Shown here piece by piece: positions 33,079-44,822 of a stretch of 64,000 bases of DNA. A program made the position numbers and the translations under genes. Location of the stretch: the NCBI RefSeq assembly GCF_014898055.3, contig NW_023603184.1, positions 34,967,359 to 35,031,358 of the forward strand. Direction: 5' to 3'. The stretch comes from Talpa occidentalis. Lineage: Eukaryota > Chordata > Mammalia > Eulipotyphla > Talpidae. Under the pieces are notes generated by a model, which was not told where the DNA came from, searched no databases, and saw only the letters and a program-made list of their open reading frames with translations. Positions within the stretch are counted from its first letter, which is position 1, and every line of letters starts with the position of its first letter.

Positions 33079-33678
33079 TGTAACAGGGGGGTCCCCAGGA
33101 AAGGGGGAGGTTCCAGGTTCCCTGCCCCACCCAAGGGAGGGTGGAGCTGAGCAGGGAGAGAAGAAGATGCAGAGGAGACTGAGGAAGGAAGGAAGCAGGA
33201 TGGAGCCAGAAGGAGACCTGGTGGAGGCGCATGGAGCCGAGAGACACGTGAAGAAACTACCCTTGCCTTTTGGTCGTGAACTGGGTGACACAGATGTGGG
33301 TGAGACCCGTGGGGAGGTGACCATGGCAGCTTTTATCTTGATGTTGATTTTGCTCTTTTCCTTCCGGGCTTGTCTGGTTGTTTCTGACCCTTTGCTGTGG
33401 GTCCCCACTGGAAGATGCTTTAGACTTGTGGCAGGCTTTGGGACCTTGCTCTGGGCCAATCCCATTTGGACGGAGTTTTACCCACGAGGGGACGGGTAAC
33501 TTTGGGTGTTTGATTTAGAAACTAGATTCTTTGCCTTTCCTGTATTCTTTCCTAATTGTATTAAAGTTCCTTCCCATTAAAGTCTCATATGTTTTGTGTT
33601 GATGCGGCGGATGGCAGAACCCATTTAGAATAGGCAGGTTTGCGGGGTCTGGGGTACCCCTCTCCCTGCCCTGTAACA
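33079..33678 (+). mobile_element. Solo LTR, family B (copy 2)
   Basis: 600 bp, TGTAACAGGGGGGTCCCC to CTGCCCTGTAACA, with a perfect 4-bp TSD ATTT at 33075-33078 and 33679-33682. Closely related to 27896-28511. Confidence 0.9.
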
Positions 33679-35202
33679 ATTTCCCCTCCCCATCTTTCTC
33701 TACAACTGCGCAGATGCCGTCCCATCCTTCAGGAACCCCTGACACCCAGGCTGCTGCGGCGGGCTCGCAGCACCAAGGAGTCTTGTGACTAGGGGCAAAC
33801 TTGGACCAACTCTGGGACATCAGAGACTAGCACAGACTATACCAGAAAAGACATGGAATAATTTCATGCTCCATTGAACAAGAGGTGGGTAGGAAAAAAA
33901 TACCTGGAGACAGTGGTCTTGGGCGGAAGACTGCTGTCCTGTGACACAGCTGCTCAGCCAGTGACCCTGGCAAGGGGTGAACTAAAGCTTGTGGCAGCAC
34001 AAACCCTTGCTGAGGGGAAATACATAGGGAGGAGCAGGGAAGGTCATGAATGATAAAAACAAGTGAAACAGTGTTAAGCAGGGCTCTAGCTGGTCAAAGG
34101 ACAGTGCCAATAAAAGACAGGTCACTGTGGAGTCTCACCTGCATGCATAATTGCAGGGCCACTCAGGTTCATGGAACAACAATGGAATTAACAAATGGGG
34201 AAAAGAAAAGTTTCTAAGGCCAAGAAGGCAGTCTCTCTCACCTCAGGTAGTGTTCCCAGTGTCCAGAAGTTCCAAAGAGAAGGTTGTTCACTCAAGATGG
34301 CGCTGTCCCATCAACAATGACCTGGAGCTTGTGGCACGCCAGCAAGCAATGGGCCAGGATCCAACTCTTTGCACCTGGAGTTGCTCATCGGTGGGGCCCC
34401 AAGATGACACTGCAGCAGCCCACAGCAGTGGTCTGAATGTTGGGCTGGACAGCACTGAAAGCAGGGCCAGACAACAGAGGCAGCAGCACTGGTAGACGGT
34501 ACCAGATGATCAGGAGAGGTTAACAGCTCTCAGAGATGACCCAGACACAGTTGTCAGTCACCATCAACAGTGCTAGATAGCACTGGGCAGAAGTTTCTGT
34601 CACTGCCTGTCACTAGGAGGCAGAGTCAAAACTACCAGTTAGAGATCTTTGTGAGTTGTTGGCCTGCACCAAAAACAATTAGCTCTTTGAGACACCAGGC
34701 CCCAGGCCTTGGTGTTCCTTTCAGGTGCTGCCTGGAGCAGGTGTGGCCAGCCTGGCCATTGCAAAGCTTTTTGGATTCTCCATGAAGCTTTTTGGCTTCT
34801 CTTCTTTCTTTGGAGGCTGCTGGGTGCTGCTTCTTTCTTCTTTGCAAGCCAGGAACAGAGTCGTCTTTCTTCAGAGGCCAGGAACAGAGTCCGTGAGTGC
34901 CAAGTGTCTCCTACCCTGGCTAATATTCTCTTTCACATCCCCCAACTACAGGTCTGATTGGACCATGTTCAATCCTGAAGCTGATTGTACTATTTGCACC
35001 AATCAGCTCATAGCTCATAGCTGATAGCAATGTTGGCCCGGGACTCCATGAGGCTCCTTATGGCCTGCAGCTGAAGGGAGCCGTTGGCAGCAACTTCTGG
35101 AATGGGCAGGATTCCACCACCACTTCCAACTGCTCCCGCTGCTTAGGCAGTGGTGGGAAAGCGCCAGCCTCGCCCCTCACAAGCTGGGACCTCTGGTTTC
35201 AC
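33679..35202 (+). other. Decayed retroelement-like non-coding DNA
   Basis: It continues the old LTR element interrupted at 33079 (CTCATTTCCCCTCCCCATCTTTC, compare 41330-41350). The part at 35150-35200 (GGGAAAGCGCCAGCCTCGCCCC..) resembles 41805-41850. The phrase CAAGATGGCGCTGTCCC is at 34293. No retroviral protein motif is readable. Confidence 0.4.
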
Positions 35203-35218
35203 AAAGACAGTGCTTAGG

Positions 35219-38200
35219 CAGTAGAAGAAAAGAAATAATAAAAACCAAAGCAGAAATAAATGAAATTGAAACTAAAAAAACAATCCAAAAGATCAATGAA
35301 ACCAAGAGCTGGTTCTTTGAAAAAATCAATAAAATAGACAAACCCCTAGCCAGGCTCACAAAGGAAAAAAGGGAGAAAGCACAAATAAACAGGATCATCA
35401 ATGAAAGAGGAGAAATCACAACGGACACAGCAGAAATCAAAAGAATAATCAGTAACTACTATGAACAGTTATATGGAAACAAGTTCAACAATCTAGAGGA
35501 GATGGACAAATTCCTACAACTCTACAATCACCCAAAGCTAGATAAAGAAGAAATAGAACACCTAAACAGACCAATTACAAGCAGCGAAATTGAAATGGTA
35601 ATCAAAAACCTCCCCAAAAACAAAAGCCCAGGACCTGATGGATTTACAAATGAATTCTACCAAACATTCAGAGACGAATTAGTGCCTATCCTTCACAAAC
35701 TCTTCCAAAAAATTGAGAAGGAAGGGACAATACCAAACACGTTCTATGAAGCCAATATTACACTAATACCAAAACCGAATAAGGACAACACAAAAAAGGA
35801 AAACTACAGGCCAATCTCCCTAATGAACACTGATGCAAAAATCCTCAATAAAATTTTAGCTATCAGAATCCAACAATGTATCCATAAGATAATTCACCAC
35901 CACCAAGTTGGATTCATTCCAGGGACACAAGGATGGTTTAACATCCGAAAATCAATCGTTATCCAACACATCAACAAAAAGAAATATAAAAACCATATGA
36001 TAATATCAATAGATGCTGAGAAAGCTTTCGACAAAGTGCAACACCCATTCATGATAAAAGCCCTTGAAATTCTTGGGATACAAGGAACATACCTCAACAT
36101 CATAAAGGCCATCTATGACAAGCCAACAGCCAGTATCATTCTCAATGGTGAAAAGCTGAAAGCAATTCCATTAAGATCTGGAACAAGACAGGGATGTCCA
36201 CTCTCACCACTGCTTTTCAATATAATACTGGAAGTCCTAGCCAGAGCAATAAGACAAGAGAAAGACATACAAGGAATCCAAATAGGAAAAGAAGTCAAAC
36301 TATCACTATTTGCAGATGATATGATAATATACATAGAGAACCCCAAAATCTCCACAGAAAAACTAATTCAACTCATCAATCAATTCAGTAAAGTGGCAGG
36401 ATACAAAATCAACACGCAAAAGTCAGTAGCCTTCCTATACACAAACAATAAATCTGAAGAAGAAGAAATCAAAAAAACCATCCCTTTTATTATCGAAACA
36501 AAAAAAAAATCTAATGTTTGGGAATAAATCTAAGAAAAGAGGTAAAGGACCTATACAAAGAAAACTATAAAACACTGTTAAAAGAAATAGAAGAAGACAC
36601 AAAGAAATGGAAAGACATCCCCTGCTCATGGATTGGAAGAATAAACATTATTAAAATGGCCATCCTACCAAAAGCAATATACAGATTCAATGCTATTCCA
36701 ATCAAAATTTCAATGTCATTCTTCAAAGAAATAGAACAATTATTGATGAAATTCATATGGAATCACAAAAAAACCCCAAATAGCCAAAGCTCTACTGAAA
36801 AAAAAGAAGGAAATGGAGGCATCACACTCCCAGACTTCAAACTATACTACAAAGCCATAATCATCAAAACTGCATGGTATTGGAACAAGAACAGACATAC
36901 AGACCAATGGAATCGAATAGAAAATCCAGAAATAAACCCACAAATTTATGGTCAACTAATCTTTGACAAAGGAGCAAAGAATATGCATTGGAGCAAAGAA
37001 AGTTTGTTCAATAAATGGTGCTGGGAAAACTGGGTCGCTACATGCAAAAGAATGAAGCTTGACCACTACCTCACACCATACACAAAAATCAACTCAAAAT
37101 GGATTAAAGAACTAGACATAAGACCTGAAACCATAAAATACATAGAAGGAAATATAGGCGAAACACTACGGGAATTGCACATCAAAGACATCTTTACAGA
37201 CACATCACCCAAAGCAGTGATAGTGAAGGCGAAGATAAACAGCTGGGACTACATCAAATTAAAGAGCTTCTGCACAGCAAAAGAGACAATAACAAAAACA
37301 AAGAGAAACCCCACCAACTGGGAGAACATTTTTGCACCCAACACTAATGATAAAGGACTGATCACAAAAATCTGCAAAGAGCTGATGAGACTCAGCAACA
37401 ACAAAGAAAATAATCCAGTGAAAAAATGGGCAGAAGAGCTAAAAAGAAACTTCTCCAAAGAGGAAATGCAAATGGCCAACAGACATATGAAAAAATGTTC
37501 AACATCACTTGTAATCAGGGAAATGCAAATCAAAACTACCATGAGATACCATCTTACACCAGTGAGAATGGCACATATTAAAAAAAACTAGCAACAACAA
37601 ATGTTGGCGAGGGTGTGGAGAAAAAGGAACTCTTCTGCACTGTTGGTGGGAGTGCAAACTGGTCCAACCACTATGGAGAGCTGTGTGGAGATTTCTGGAC
37701 CTACTAAACATAGAGCTTCCATATGATCCAGCAATTCCACTCCTAGGTATTTACCCAAAGGACACAGAAACAGTAATTCCAAAGGGCACCTGCACCCCTA
37801 TGTTTATAGCAGCACTATTTACAATAGCTAAGCTCTGGAAACAGCCCAAATGCCCAAAAATAGATGACTGGATCAAGAAGATGTGGTACATATACACCAT
37901 GGAATATTACTCAGCATTCAAAAAAGATAAACACATGCAATTTGCAGCAACATGGATGGCGTTGGAAGGGATCATGCTCAGCGAAATAAGCCAAAAAGAA
38001 AAAGAAAAATACCGGATGGTCTCACTCATAGCAGGAATCTAGAAAACTTAAATAAGGGACCAGGAAAATGAATAACTATAAGAAAGTGAAAATCAAAATC
38101 AACAAAAGCTATGAACCAGAGACACTTTTTGGGGGGTGGGGGGCGGGAGGGGAGGGATTGGGGTCAGAATGGGGCGTTTGCAATTGTATGGGGGAATATA

Positions 38201-38235
38201 AAAATAAAATTTATTATTTAAATTAAAAAAAAAAA
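35219..38235 (+). mobile_element. 5'-truncated young L1 with ORF2 reverse transcriptase, 3' UTR and poly(A)
   Basis: A 3-kb L1 beginning inside ORF2. The frame is open from 35223 and runs through the reverse transcriptase domain; the catalytic FADD is at 36309-36320. A frameshift in an A-run near 36505-36520 moves the frame (36518-37591), and a second, at an A-run near 37580-37588, moves it back. The C-terminal ORF2 ends at 38042. The 3' UTR has a G-rich tract (38127-38160) and the AATATAAAAATAAAATTTA end, then poly(A). TSD AAAGACAGTGCTTAGG at 35203-35218 and AAAGACACTGCTTAGG at 38236-38251. It lacks the 5' UTR, ORF1 and the endonuclease, and cannot move by itself. Confidence 0.96.
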
Positions 38236-38251
38236 AAAGACACTGCTTAGG

Positions 38252-38750
38252 GCTGTGCTCTCCCTCCTGTTGCACTTCTTGGCAGTACTGACTCCATGAC
38301 GCCATTGACGGCCACTGACCGCATCTGGGGTGGGAAACCCCAGAGAGCAGGGAGATCAGTGGTGCCACAGCCATGAGCCAGCACTGTACACCCACAGCAC
38401 ATGTGCAGCAGCCTACCAGGAGGCATCGTGACCCAGGACTTGTCTCCCCTGGCACGTCCCGACCTCCTGATTAGGAGTAAACAAATGTAAAGGAGAATCT
38501 GATCAGAAACATCTCCCCAGTTCTTAAGGGTATTGTGGATTCCATTGTTGTGGCAATAACTGATCCTCAGGTGCACCTAAGTCTATGACAACAAATTCCC
38601 TAGGCTCTCTGGCAAAAGTTGTTCTTGATGATTGGATAGTCCTTGATTATCTTTTAGCAGAGCAAGGAGTCTGCGCTGTAGCCAAATCCACCTTTTGTGC
38701 CTGGATTAAAATTTTAAAGAAGACATTTAACTTAAAAGGGTGAATCCTCC
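38252..38750. other. Unassigned non-coding stretch
   Basis: Right flank of the L1. A weak pol-like phrase (GCCAAATCCACCTTTTGTGCCTGG at 38681-38704) hints at retroviral DNA, but no frame is maintained. Confidence 0.3.
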
Positions 38751-38754
38751 ATTG

Positions 38755-38876
38755 TGTTAGGGGGAAAAGGCTGTCCTAAAGCTAATTCCATACAGGCTTT
38801 GTGGACTCCACCCCCACTCCAGACCAAAGCCAAAAGACATTGGGAGAGACATCTATATTGGGGCTGCTCCATAACA
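38755..38876 (+). mobile_element. Solo LTR, family A, with a large internal deletion
   Basis: It has the family's first 90 or so bases (TGTTAGGGGGAAAAGGCTGTCC..) and last 25 or so (TTGGGGCTGCTCCATAACA), with about 350 bp missing between. A perfect 4-bp TSD ATTG lies at 38751-38754 and 38877-38880. It has lost TATA and AATAAA. Confidence 0.9.
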
Positions 38877-38939
38877 ATTGTAGTCTTTCTTTGACTTACT
38901 TGATTTTAATTAGTCAGGGTCTCGGACACAGGTCCTCAT

Positions 38940-39127
38940 CCAGGAAAAGGACAAGGCTCATGGGCTGACCATGGATCTGGGATGTGCAGCAAGGGAGGGG
39001 GAGAAGGGGGGAGCAGGGGAGAGAGGAGCACAGGGGAGTATGGTGGGAGGGAACTGCACATGAGGGGACCAAACACTGTACAGGGTGACTGAGGATGTGA
39101 AAAAATAAAGAAAATTAAAAAAAAAAC
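38940..39127 (+). mobile_element. L1 3' UTR fragment
   Basis: A G-rich stretch (GGGAGGGGGAGAAGGGGGG) followed by GGGACCAAACACTGTACAGGGTGACTGAGG and AATAAAGAAAATTAAAAAAAAAAC, typical of an L1 3' end. Confidence 0.65.
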
Positions 39128-39761
39128 TTTCTCCCCTAGGGGCAGCCCTCACCCCAAGCTTGCCTGTGTGCATCAACACGGTCATCTCTTTACAAACCTG
39201 TTCCTCTCAGAGGCAGCTCTCCTGAGCACTTGTGCCTGTGCAAGTGTCTTTCCTTTCCTTTTTTTAAAATTTTATAATAAACCTGGCCTTTTAGATATAT
39301 GTACACATGTACACATGAAAATCCATCCCCTAGGAATATAGTCTGAACTACACATGTGGTGAGTGTAGAAATTTCTAGTCATCTCTGAAGAGGGAATTCT
39401 TTCCATCCACTAAAGGAAGAAAAGGTAACCTGCCCCATAGAGCCCTTATTGCCCCATAGGTAGGTTACCTGAATCTGAGGAAGCCTTTCTTCATTTATGA
39501 TTCTTCCTGTTGCCTCAATCACCTTTCCCATTCAGTCGCTCTTGGGAGCTCACTTCAGGTCTCTAGATGGGATGATAGCCATGAAATGTTCACTAACCCT
39601 AATCAGATCTTTAAATTTATTGCTTGTATTTTTGTTACCATTCTCTCCTAGTTCACTTTCTTCCCTTAGAAGTCACATTCTGTCATCTTTCACCAACCTC
39701 ATACTTTCTTCACTCCTTGTATTACAACTTCTCTCAGGAGGACGCTATAGTCCTGACCCAG
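39128..39761. other. Unassigned non-coding stretch
   Basis: No recognisable gene. Mixed AT-rich DNA with TTTTATAATAAACCTGG at 39269-39286 that could be an old LTR polyadenylation region. Confidence 0.3.
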
Positions 39762-39780
39762 CTCAAATTTCCCTTTATTT

Positions 39781-40109
39781 TATTTTTTTATTTTTTTTTT
39801 ATTTTTTCTTGTTTATAGAGGCATGTTATTTATTTATTTATTTTGTTTGTTTGTTTTGTTTATACATGCACTGGGTACAGTCAGAAGCGCGGGAGGGTGA
39901 GAGAATTCACCAGAGCCAGAGCGGGGAGAAGAACAGGCAGAAGGACGGAAGTACACTGCTGAGGGGAGCAGCGGGCTGCAGAAGAGGTCTGCGCGCCATG
40001 TGGGACCCTCCTCTGGTGGCCGGGGAGCAGCCGGGGATCGAACTGGCGCCACAGAGGCTTCGGGCAGCTTCGCAACCCAGCGCTCAACCACTGCGCCACC
40101 AGGGAGGCC
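39781..40109 (-). mobile_element. Young tRNA-derived T+ SINE, antisense
   Basis: The TSD CTCAAATTTCCCTTTATTT is perfect over 19 bases at 39762-39780 and 40110-40128. It is the last young SINE before a gap of almost 20 kb. Confidence 0.97.
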
Positions 40110-40359
40110 CTCAAATTTCCCTTTATTTGTGAAATCTTCCGGTAACCTTCTGGGTCAAATTAGTACCTTTCTTCTCTGTGCTTGTAGTCATACGTGTCAT
40201 CTCATGAACCATTATAACAATGTTCAAGTTTTCTTGAGTCCTTTACTCCTGTAAAACTGTTATCATTAAAGAAGCCTATGTACCTTTTGTTTCCTGGGTA
40301 ACTGGTTCTTTGCTTGCTGCATTAAATTTGGGTCACTCACTTGTGACTTCATCAATATG

Positions 40360-41900
40360 AGTGAGGTAGGACACCCCGACACCTCCCTTTTTCACTTCTA
40401 ATGGGGCCAGACATAGATCCTTATATTGGATCCACTGCTGCCCCCATCACTGCAGGCCTCTGAGCCCTCAGTCCTGCTGGGGCCACTGGTGGTGGGAAGA
40501 TCAGATGCCTCCTGGCGCCGGCCATGCTACCCATGCTATCTGACAAGGTCCGGGCATGGGGGAAATTTCTGAAAAGTCAGAAAGCTCCATATCTGGCTCC
40601 TGCTACTTCCTTTCATTTGTTTGTGCCAGTTATTGAAACCATGGAAATTTTCTATAAGTTTTAGACTAACACAATGAGTGCTGGCATAATGCCAATTTCG
40701 GTAATGCACAACTCAGTAGTTTGAGAAATGTACCTTCCAACACAATTGATAGTGAAACAGTTTCCAATATTTCTCCACATCTTCCAATTTGTAAATCAGT
40801 TACCATGAGTAACACTGAGTTCTTTAACAAGCCACATTTGATAGAACTGTTGGAACTGAGCCCGGTAAAATTCCCCGCTAGAGACGACCCTGAGGCGCCT
40901 CAGGAGGCGAAATGGTCTGGGAGAAACACCCCACATACTGTTCCGGCACTGGGACTCTTTGGTTCTATATAGAAAATAGAAAGCTGCCCTCGATTTTACA
41001 ATGCCTGCTTAGTTTTGTTTTAGTTACCTAACTTGACTGCATAAATCATGTTGCGTATAGCACCTGTTTCTATTCTCTGAATAATATACATCACCTAGGA
41101 AAATATGTAACCAAGTGACCAAGTTAATCATAGACTAGGAAAAATAGAAAAAGGATTGTGCACTGTTAATGATCATTAATAATATCTGAAACAATGTAAA
41201 AGTAAAATCAATCATGATTGCATGATATAATGATCTAATAACAATTTCTGATGTTAAAAATAAAGCCCCGCTGAGGCTATCAGTGGGAGATGTCTGCACC
41301 CTGATCAAGTGTCAGTGTCTTCTCACTACCTCATCTACCTCATCTCCCCACTCCCCTCATCCCTCCACTTGGCCTATGCTATCTCGTCCTTTCGTCCTTT
41401 CGGAAACCAGCACCAGTCGGAGCTGGACTCCTGCAGCCTCCTCCTACTCCCCAACCCTCTGCTGGTTGTGCTGCTTGCAGCCCTCTTGGGGGCTTGCCTG
41501 CAGAATCTGGTGCTCCATCCTAGCTAATGCAGGAGTGGCCATCAAACCCCTGCTCTGGTGTGTGAGACTCTGCAGCTTCCACAGCTGGATGCCTGCAAGG
41601 AACTCCTGCTACTGCTGCTATCGCCAGAGGGGCTCCTGCGCTCACACCAGTCCTGTGCCCTGGGAAGGGCTGCGCACAGGGAGAGATCTCCTTCCTGGCG
41701 GGAACTCCCACAGCTGCTGCTGTTACAGTGGAGGGGCCTGGCTGCTGGAGCTGCAGGGCAGGAGACACCACCACTGCTGACAGTGGCTTCTGGTACTTAG
41801 TGGGTGGCAGGAAAGAGCCAGTCTTGCCCTGAGCCTTGTGCAGCAGGACCCAGTTCAATCCCACACTTTCCAATTTTGTCACCATTTCCAATGTGATAGA
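40360..41900 (+). mobile_element. Old LTR retroelement related to 31.2-35.2 kb
   Basis: Matches in the same order: GGCTCCTGCTACTTCCTTTCATTTGTTTGTG (40592; compare 31910), AATAAAGCCCCGCTGAGG (41261; compare 33008), CCTGATCAAGTGTCAGTGTCTTCTCACTACCTCAT (41300; compare 33055), and GGCAGGAAAGAGCCAGTCTTGCCC (41806; compare 35155). Only short unrelated ORFs remain. Boundaries are approximate. Confidence 0.5.
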
Positions 41901-42339
41901 TAGGACAAAGCCCCCTTTATCATAACCACAAGCAACAATAGTTTAGAACACAAAAGGTAAAACACATAATTACACAATACCAGTCTCATCAGTGTCCAAA
42001 CATTCATATTCTAAGTTATTACAAATCCAATCAGTATTTCCAAAAGAGAGAAAGCTTAGGCCTTAATATTTCTCTTAAATTAGCTTGCTAGGGGAGATCA
42101 CGACCAAGGAGTGGAATTGGACATTCTTTACATAAAGGAAACCGTGCTGCAAGTTTTTGCCATGAAATTGGCGCTCTAATGGTTGCAGGAAGGCTTTTAT
42201 TTGAGGCTGTCCTATAACCCCAGTGACCGGTACAGTTTCCTTACTGACCTGTGCTTTGAATTTAGAAGTGAATAGTTTGCTCCAGTATGTACTAAGAAGT
42301 CTACCAAATTATTCCCCACATGAAGTGCCAATCAGCGGG
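41901..42339. other. Unassigned non-coding stretch
   Basis: AT-rich DNA that may belong to the same retroelement or to an old DNA transposon. No gene. Confidence 0.3.
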
Positions 42340-42977
42340 TTACCTATGATAAAATTTAATGTATAAACAAGGTATATTAAGCATCATGAGAATAACAAAT
42401 AATAAAATAGAAATAAAATGGCAATATATGTAATCAAAGTTGTGGGTATGTGGTCTCCCACTCTTTCTAAAATATGTTCCTGTACACACCATTTTTGGAC
42501 TGCTGTTGACCTCAGGAAACTGAAACCTCAGATATGGGAGAAAGTACTGCAGAGAAAATGTGCTCACACGAGGGAGTCTGAGGTGGATCAGACAGACTGT
42601 CCTCTGTAGACTCTAGCACAGCCATTGAGGGGACACAGGAAAGATACAAGACCCACATGCAATGAATGAATGCAAAATAAAAGTCCCTAAAACTATAAGA
42701 TGATGGCATTTATACAGAAAATCACGGAGGTTCAAATTATACACTTGAGGGGACCCATTCCCCTTGATGCCCCTTGTTCTGACAGATTTGATCTTGAAAC
42801 CAATTATGTTCTGGGAGAAAAGAATTCCCTTTTGAACAGCTACTCAGGCCCAGCACTGGGAGATAATAACCTGCCTCACTGGCTCCTCCTGACATTAGGT
42901 GAGGTGGATGGTTCTTCTTCCAGCTCATCCTGCAGCTGTGCCTCCCATTACTTGGCGCCCTCCCCACAGGCAAGGAC
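42340..42977. repeat. Local duplication, copy 1 (long form)
   Basis: Segments 42418-42560 and 42877-42977 recur, joined together, at 43334-43577. The segment 42561-42876 is present only here. The content (TAATCAAAGTTGTGGGTATGTGGTCTCCCACTCTTTC) resembles an old mammalian DNA-transposon-type repeat, but I cannot name it. Confidence 0.8.
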
Positions 42978-43257
42978 CATTTGTCATTCAGTTAACACTG
43001 ATGACTCTTATCAGAAACATTTCTGGGAATTGAGATGAAACCAAGAAATGAAACTGAAAGTCTCTTTTCAGTGGGAGGTTGACCTGAGGACCAGGAAGCG
43101 TCTGGTTGATGGCTCCTCTGAATCTGATATGAGCCCACAGAAGGCTTTAGCCCCTGCATTAATTTATACTTTTATTGTACCCCTCTTCCCTTATCATAGG
43201 GGACATGTACAAACTTCCGGTCTATGCCGGTAGCCTTATCTTTTTCTATGCATACAC

Positions 43258-43577
43258 CCTGTGACAAAGTTTAATGTATAATAAGGGACAATAAGAGCTA
43301 ACTGACAATGACTAAGAATAGAATAGACCCATTGTGGCAATATATGTAATCAAAGTCATGGGGATCTGGTCTCCCACTCTTTCTAAAATATGTTCCTGTA
43401 CACACCATTTTTGGACTGCTGTTGACTTCAGGAAACTGAAACCTCAGATATGGGAGAAAGTACTGCAGAGAAAATGTGCTCACTGGCTCCTCCCGACATT
43501 AGGTGAGGCAGACTGTTCCTCCACCAATTTGTCCTGCAGCTGTGCCTCCCATGACTTGGCGCCCTCCCCACAGGCAA
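43258..43577. repeat. Local duplication, copy 2 (short form)
   Basis: Direct repeat of 42340-42560 plus 42877-42977 with few differences (GTTCCTGTACACACCATTTTTGGACTGCTGTTGAC is identical in both). At the junction a shared CTCAC could have mediated the loss of about 315 bp. Confidence 0.8.
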
Positions 43578-43724
43578 GACTTTAGTGAATCTACTAGTAA
43601 TGGTTGGATCCTAGACTGAAACCTGTCTCTGACTGACATGAAGACTCTTGAGTTTTTAGAAAACACTTATCCTGCTCTGAGGACACTATCAGAACTGTGA
43701 AAAAACTGCCCAAGAATTAGAAGA

Positions 43725-43728
43725 TCTG

Positions 43729-43770
<42 letters not shown>

Positions 43771-43806
43771 AATATCTATCTATCTATCTACCTATCTATC
43801 CATCTA
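43725..43806. repeat. (TCTA)n microsatellite
   Basis: A tetranucleotide run of about 18-20 units, interrupted by TCAA and CCTA variants. Confidence 0.95.
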
Positions 43807-43829
43807 ATCTTCTATCATCTGTCATCATC

Positions 43830-44349
43830 TACTTAATCCAGAACATTTTCATCACCCCCCAAAGAATCTTCATCTCCAGTGAGCAGGAGCTCCTCGTTTC
43901 ACCTACACCCGCTGCCCTGGAAACCACCGTTGTCCTCTCTGCCTGTAGTAGTTGCCCATTCTGGACATCTCACTCCAGTGCTAACAAATAAATGACTCCT
44001 TTCTGTCTGCCCTTTCTCACTTACCAGCCTGTCTCCTGGGCCACCTCTGCTGCAGCAGGGTCAGTGAGACATGCCTGTATAAGAATGACCGGACAGCATT
44101 CGATTATCAGGAGATGACACATTTGTTCATCCTTTGTCAGTTGATGGACATGTTGGCCTTTTCCACTTTTGGTTATTAAGAATAATGCTGCTGCAAACGT
44201 TTGTGGAAAGTTTTCATGTAAACATATATTAAAATTCCCTTGAAACTAAAACCTATAAGCAGAATAGCCGATTCATGGTGTGACTATACACTTAACTTTT
44301 TGAAGAACTTTTTTCACATCCTTTGCACTACTGTACAGTCCCTCCAGTA
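43830..44349 (-). mobile_element. Old L1 3' half, antisense
   Basis: It follows the reverse complement of L1M: TTCATCACCCC, TGCCCATTCTGGACATCTCAC, GTCAGTTGATGGACATGTTGGC, AATAATGCTGCTGCAAACG, and TTAACTTTTTGAAGAACTTTTTTCACA. LTR-A at 44354 interrupts it. Confidence 0.75.
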
Positions 44350-44353
44350 GTAT

Positions 44354-44822
44354 TGTTAGGGGGAAAAGGATGTCCTAAAGCTAATTCCATACAGGCTTTG
44401 TGGACTCCACCCCCACCCCAGGCCAAAGCCAAAGACACTGGGAACTCCAAATCCCATCACCACCAAAGGGAAGGTGGCTGGGACCTGTGGGTGGGGTTAA
44501 GCAGCCAGGTTGGTATAAAGCCAGACACGTGGGCTTTGGAGGGGATCCCCCATTTTGGCTCTCTGCCAGCTCGCAGCGTCCAGCAGCTCTGAGAGTACCT
44601 TTGGGTTTCCAGGTTGGCGGATCGGGTGTGACACATTAAAGACTTTATTTCCCTATTTTCTCCCTGAGTTGTACATTTCCTTAATTCCCTTTCCCTTGTA
44701 AATAAACCTTTTATTAACCTTTAGTGTGTGCCTGTAGTGGAGTATTAATAAGTCCCTTTTAAGCGCGTGGGTGAGGACCCACAGCCAGGCAACCCTTTTT
44801 ATGTCGGGGTTGCCCCATGACA
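44354..44822 (+). mobile_element. Solo LTR, family A (copy 3)
   Basis: 469 bp, TGTTAGGGGGAAAAGG to GTTGCCCCATGACA. It has GGTATAAAG as TATA near 44512 and TAAATAAACC near 44698. The flanks GTAT (44350-44353) and GTGT (44823-44826) are a TSD with one mismatch. It lies inside an old antisense L1. Confidence 0.92.

Noticed and set aside
37683..38042. Separate 119-aa gene
   Set aside because: It is the C-terminal part of the L1 ORF2, after a frameshift.
43725..43806. Repeat array resembling a CRISPR
   Set aside because: It is a plain tetranucleotide microsatellite in mammalian DNA without spacers.
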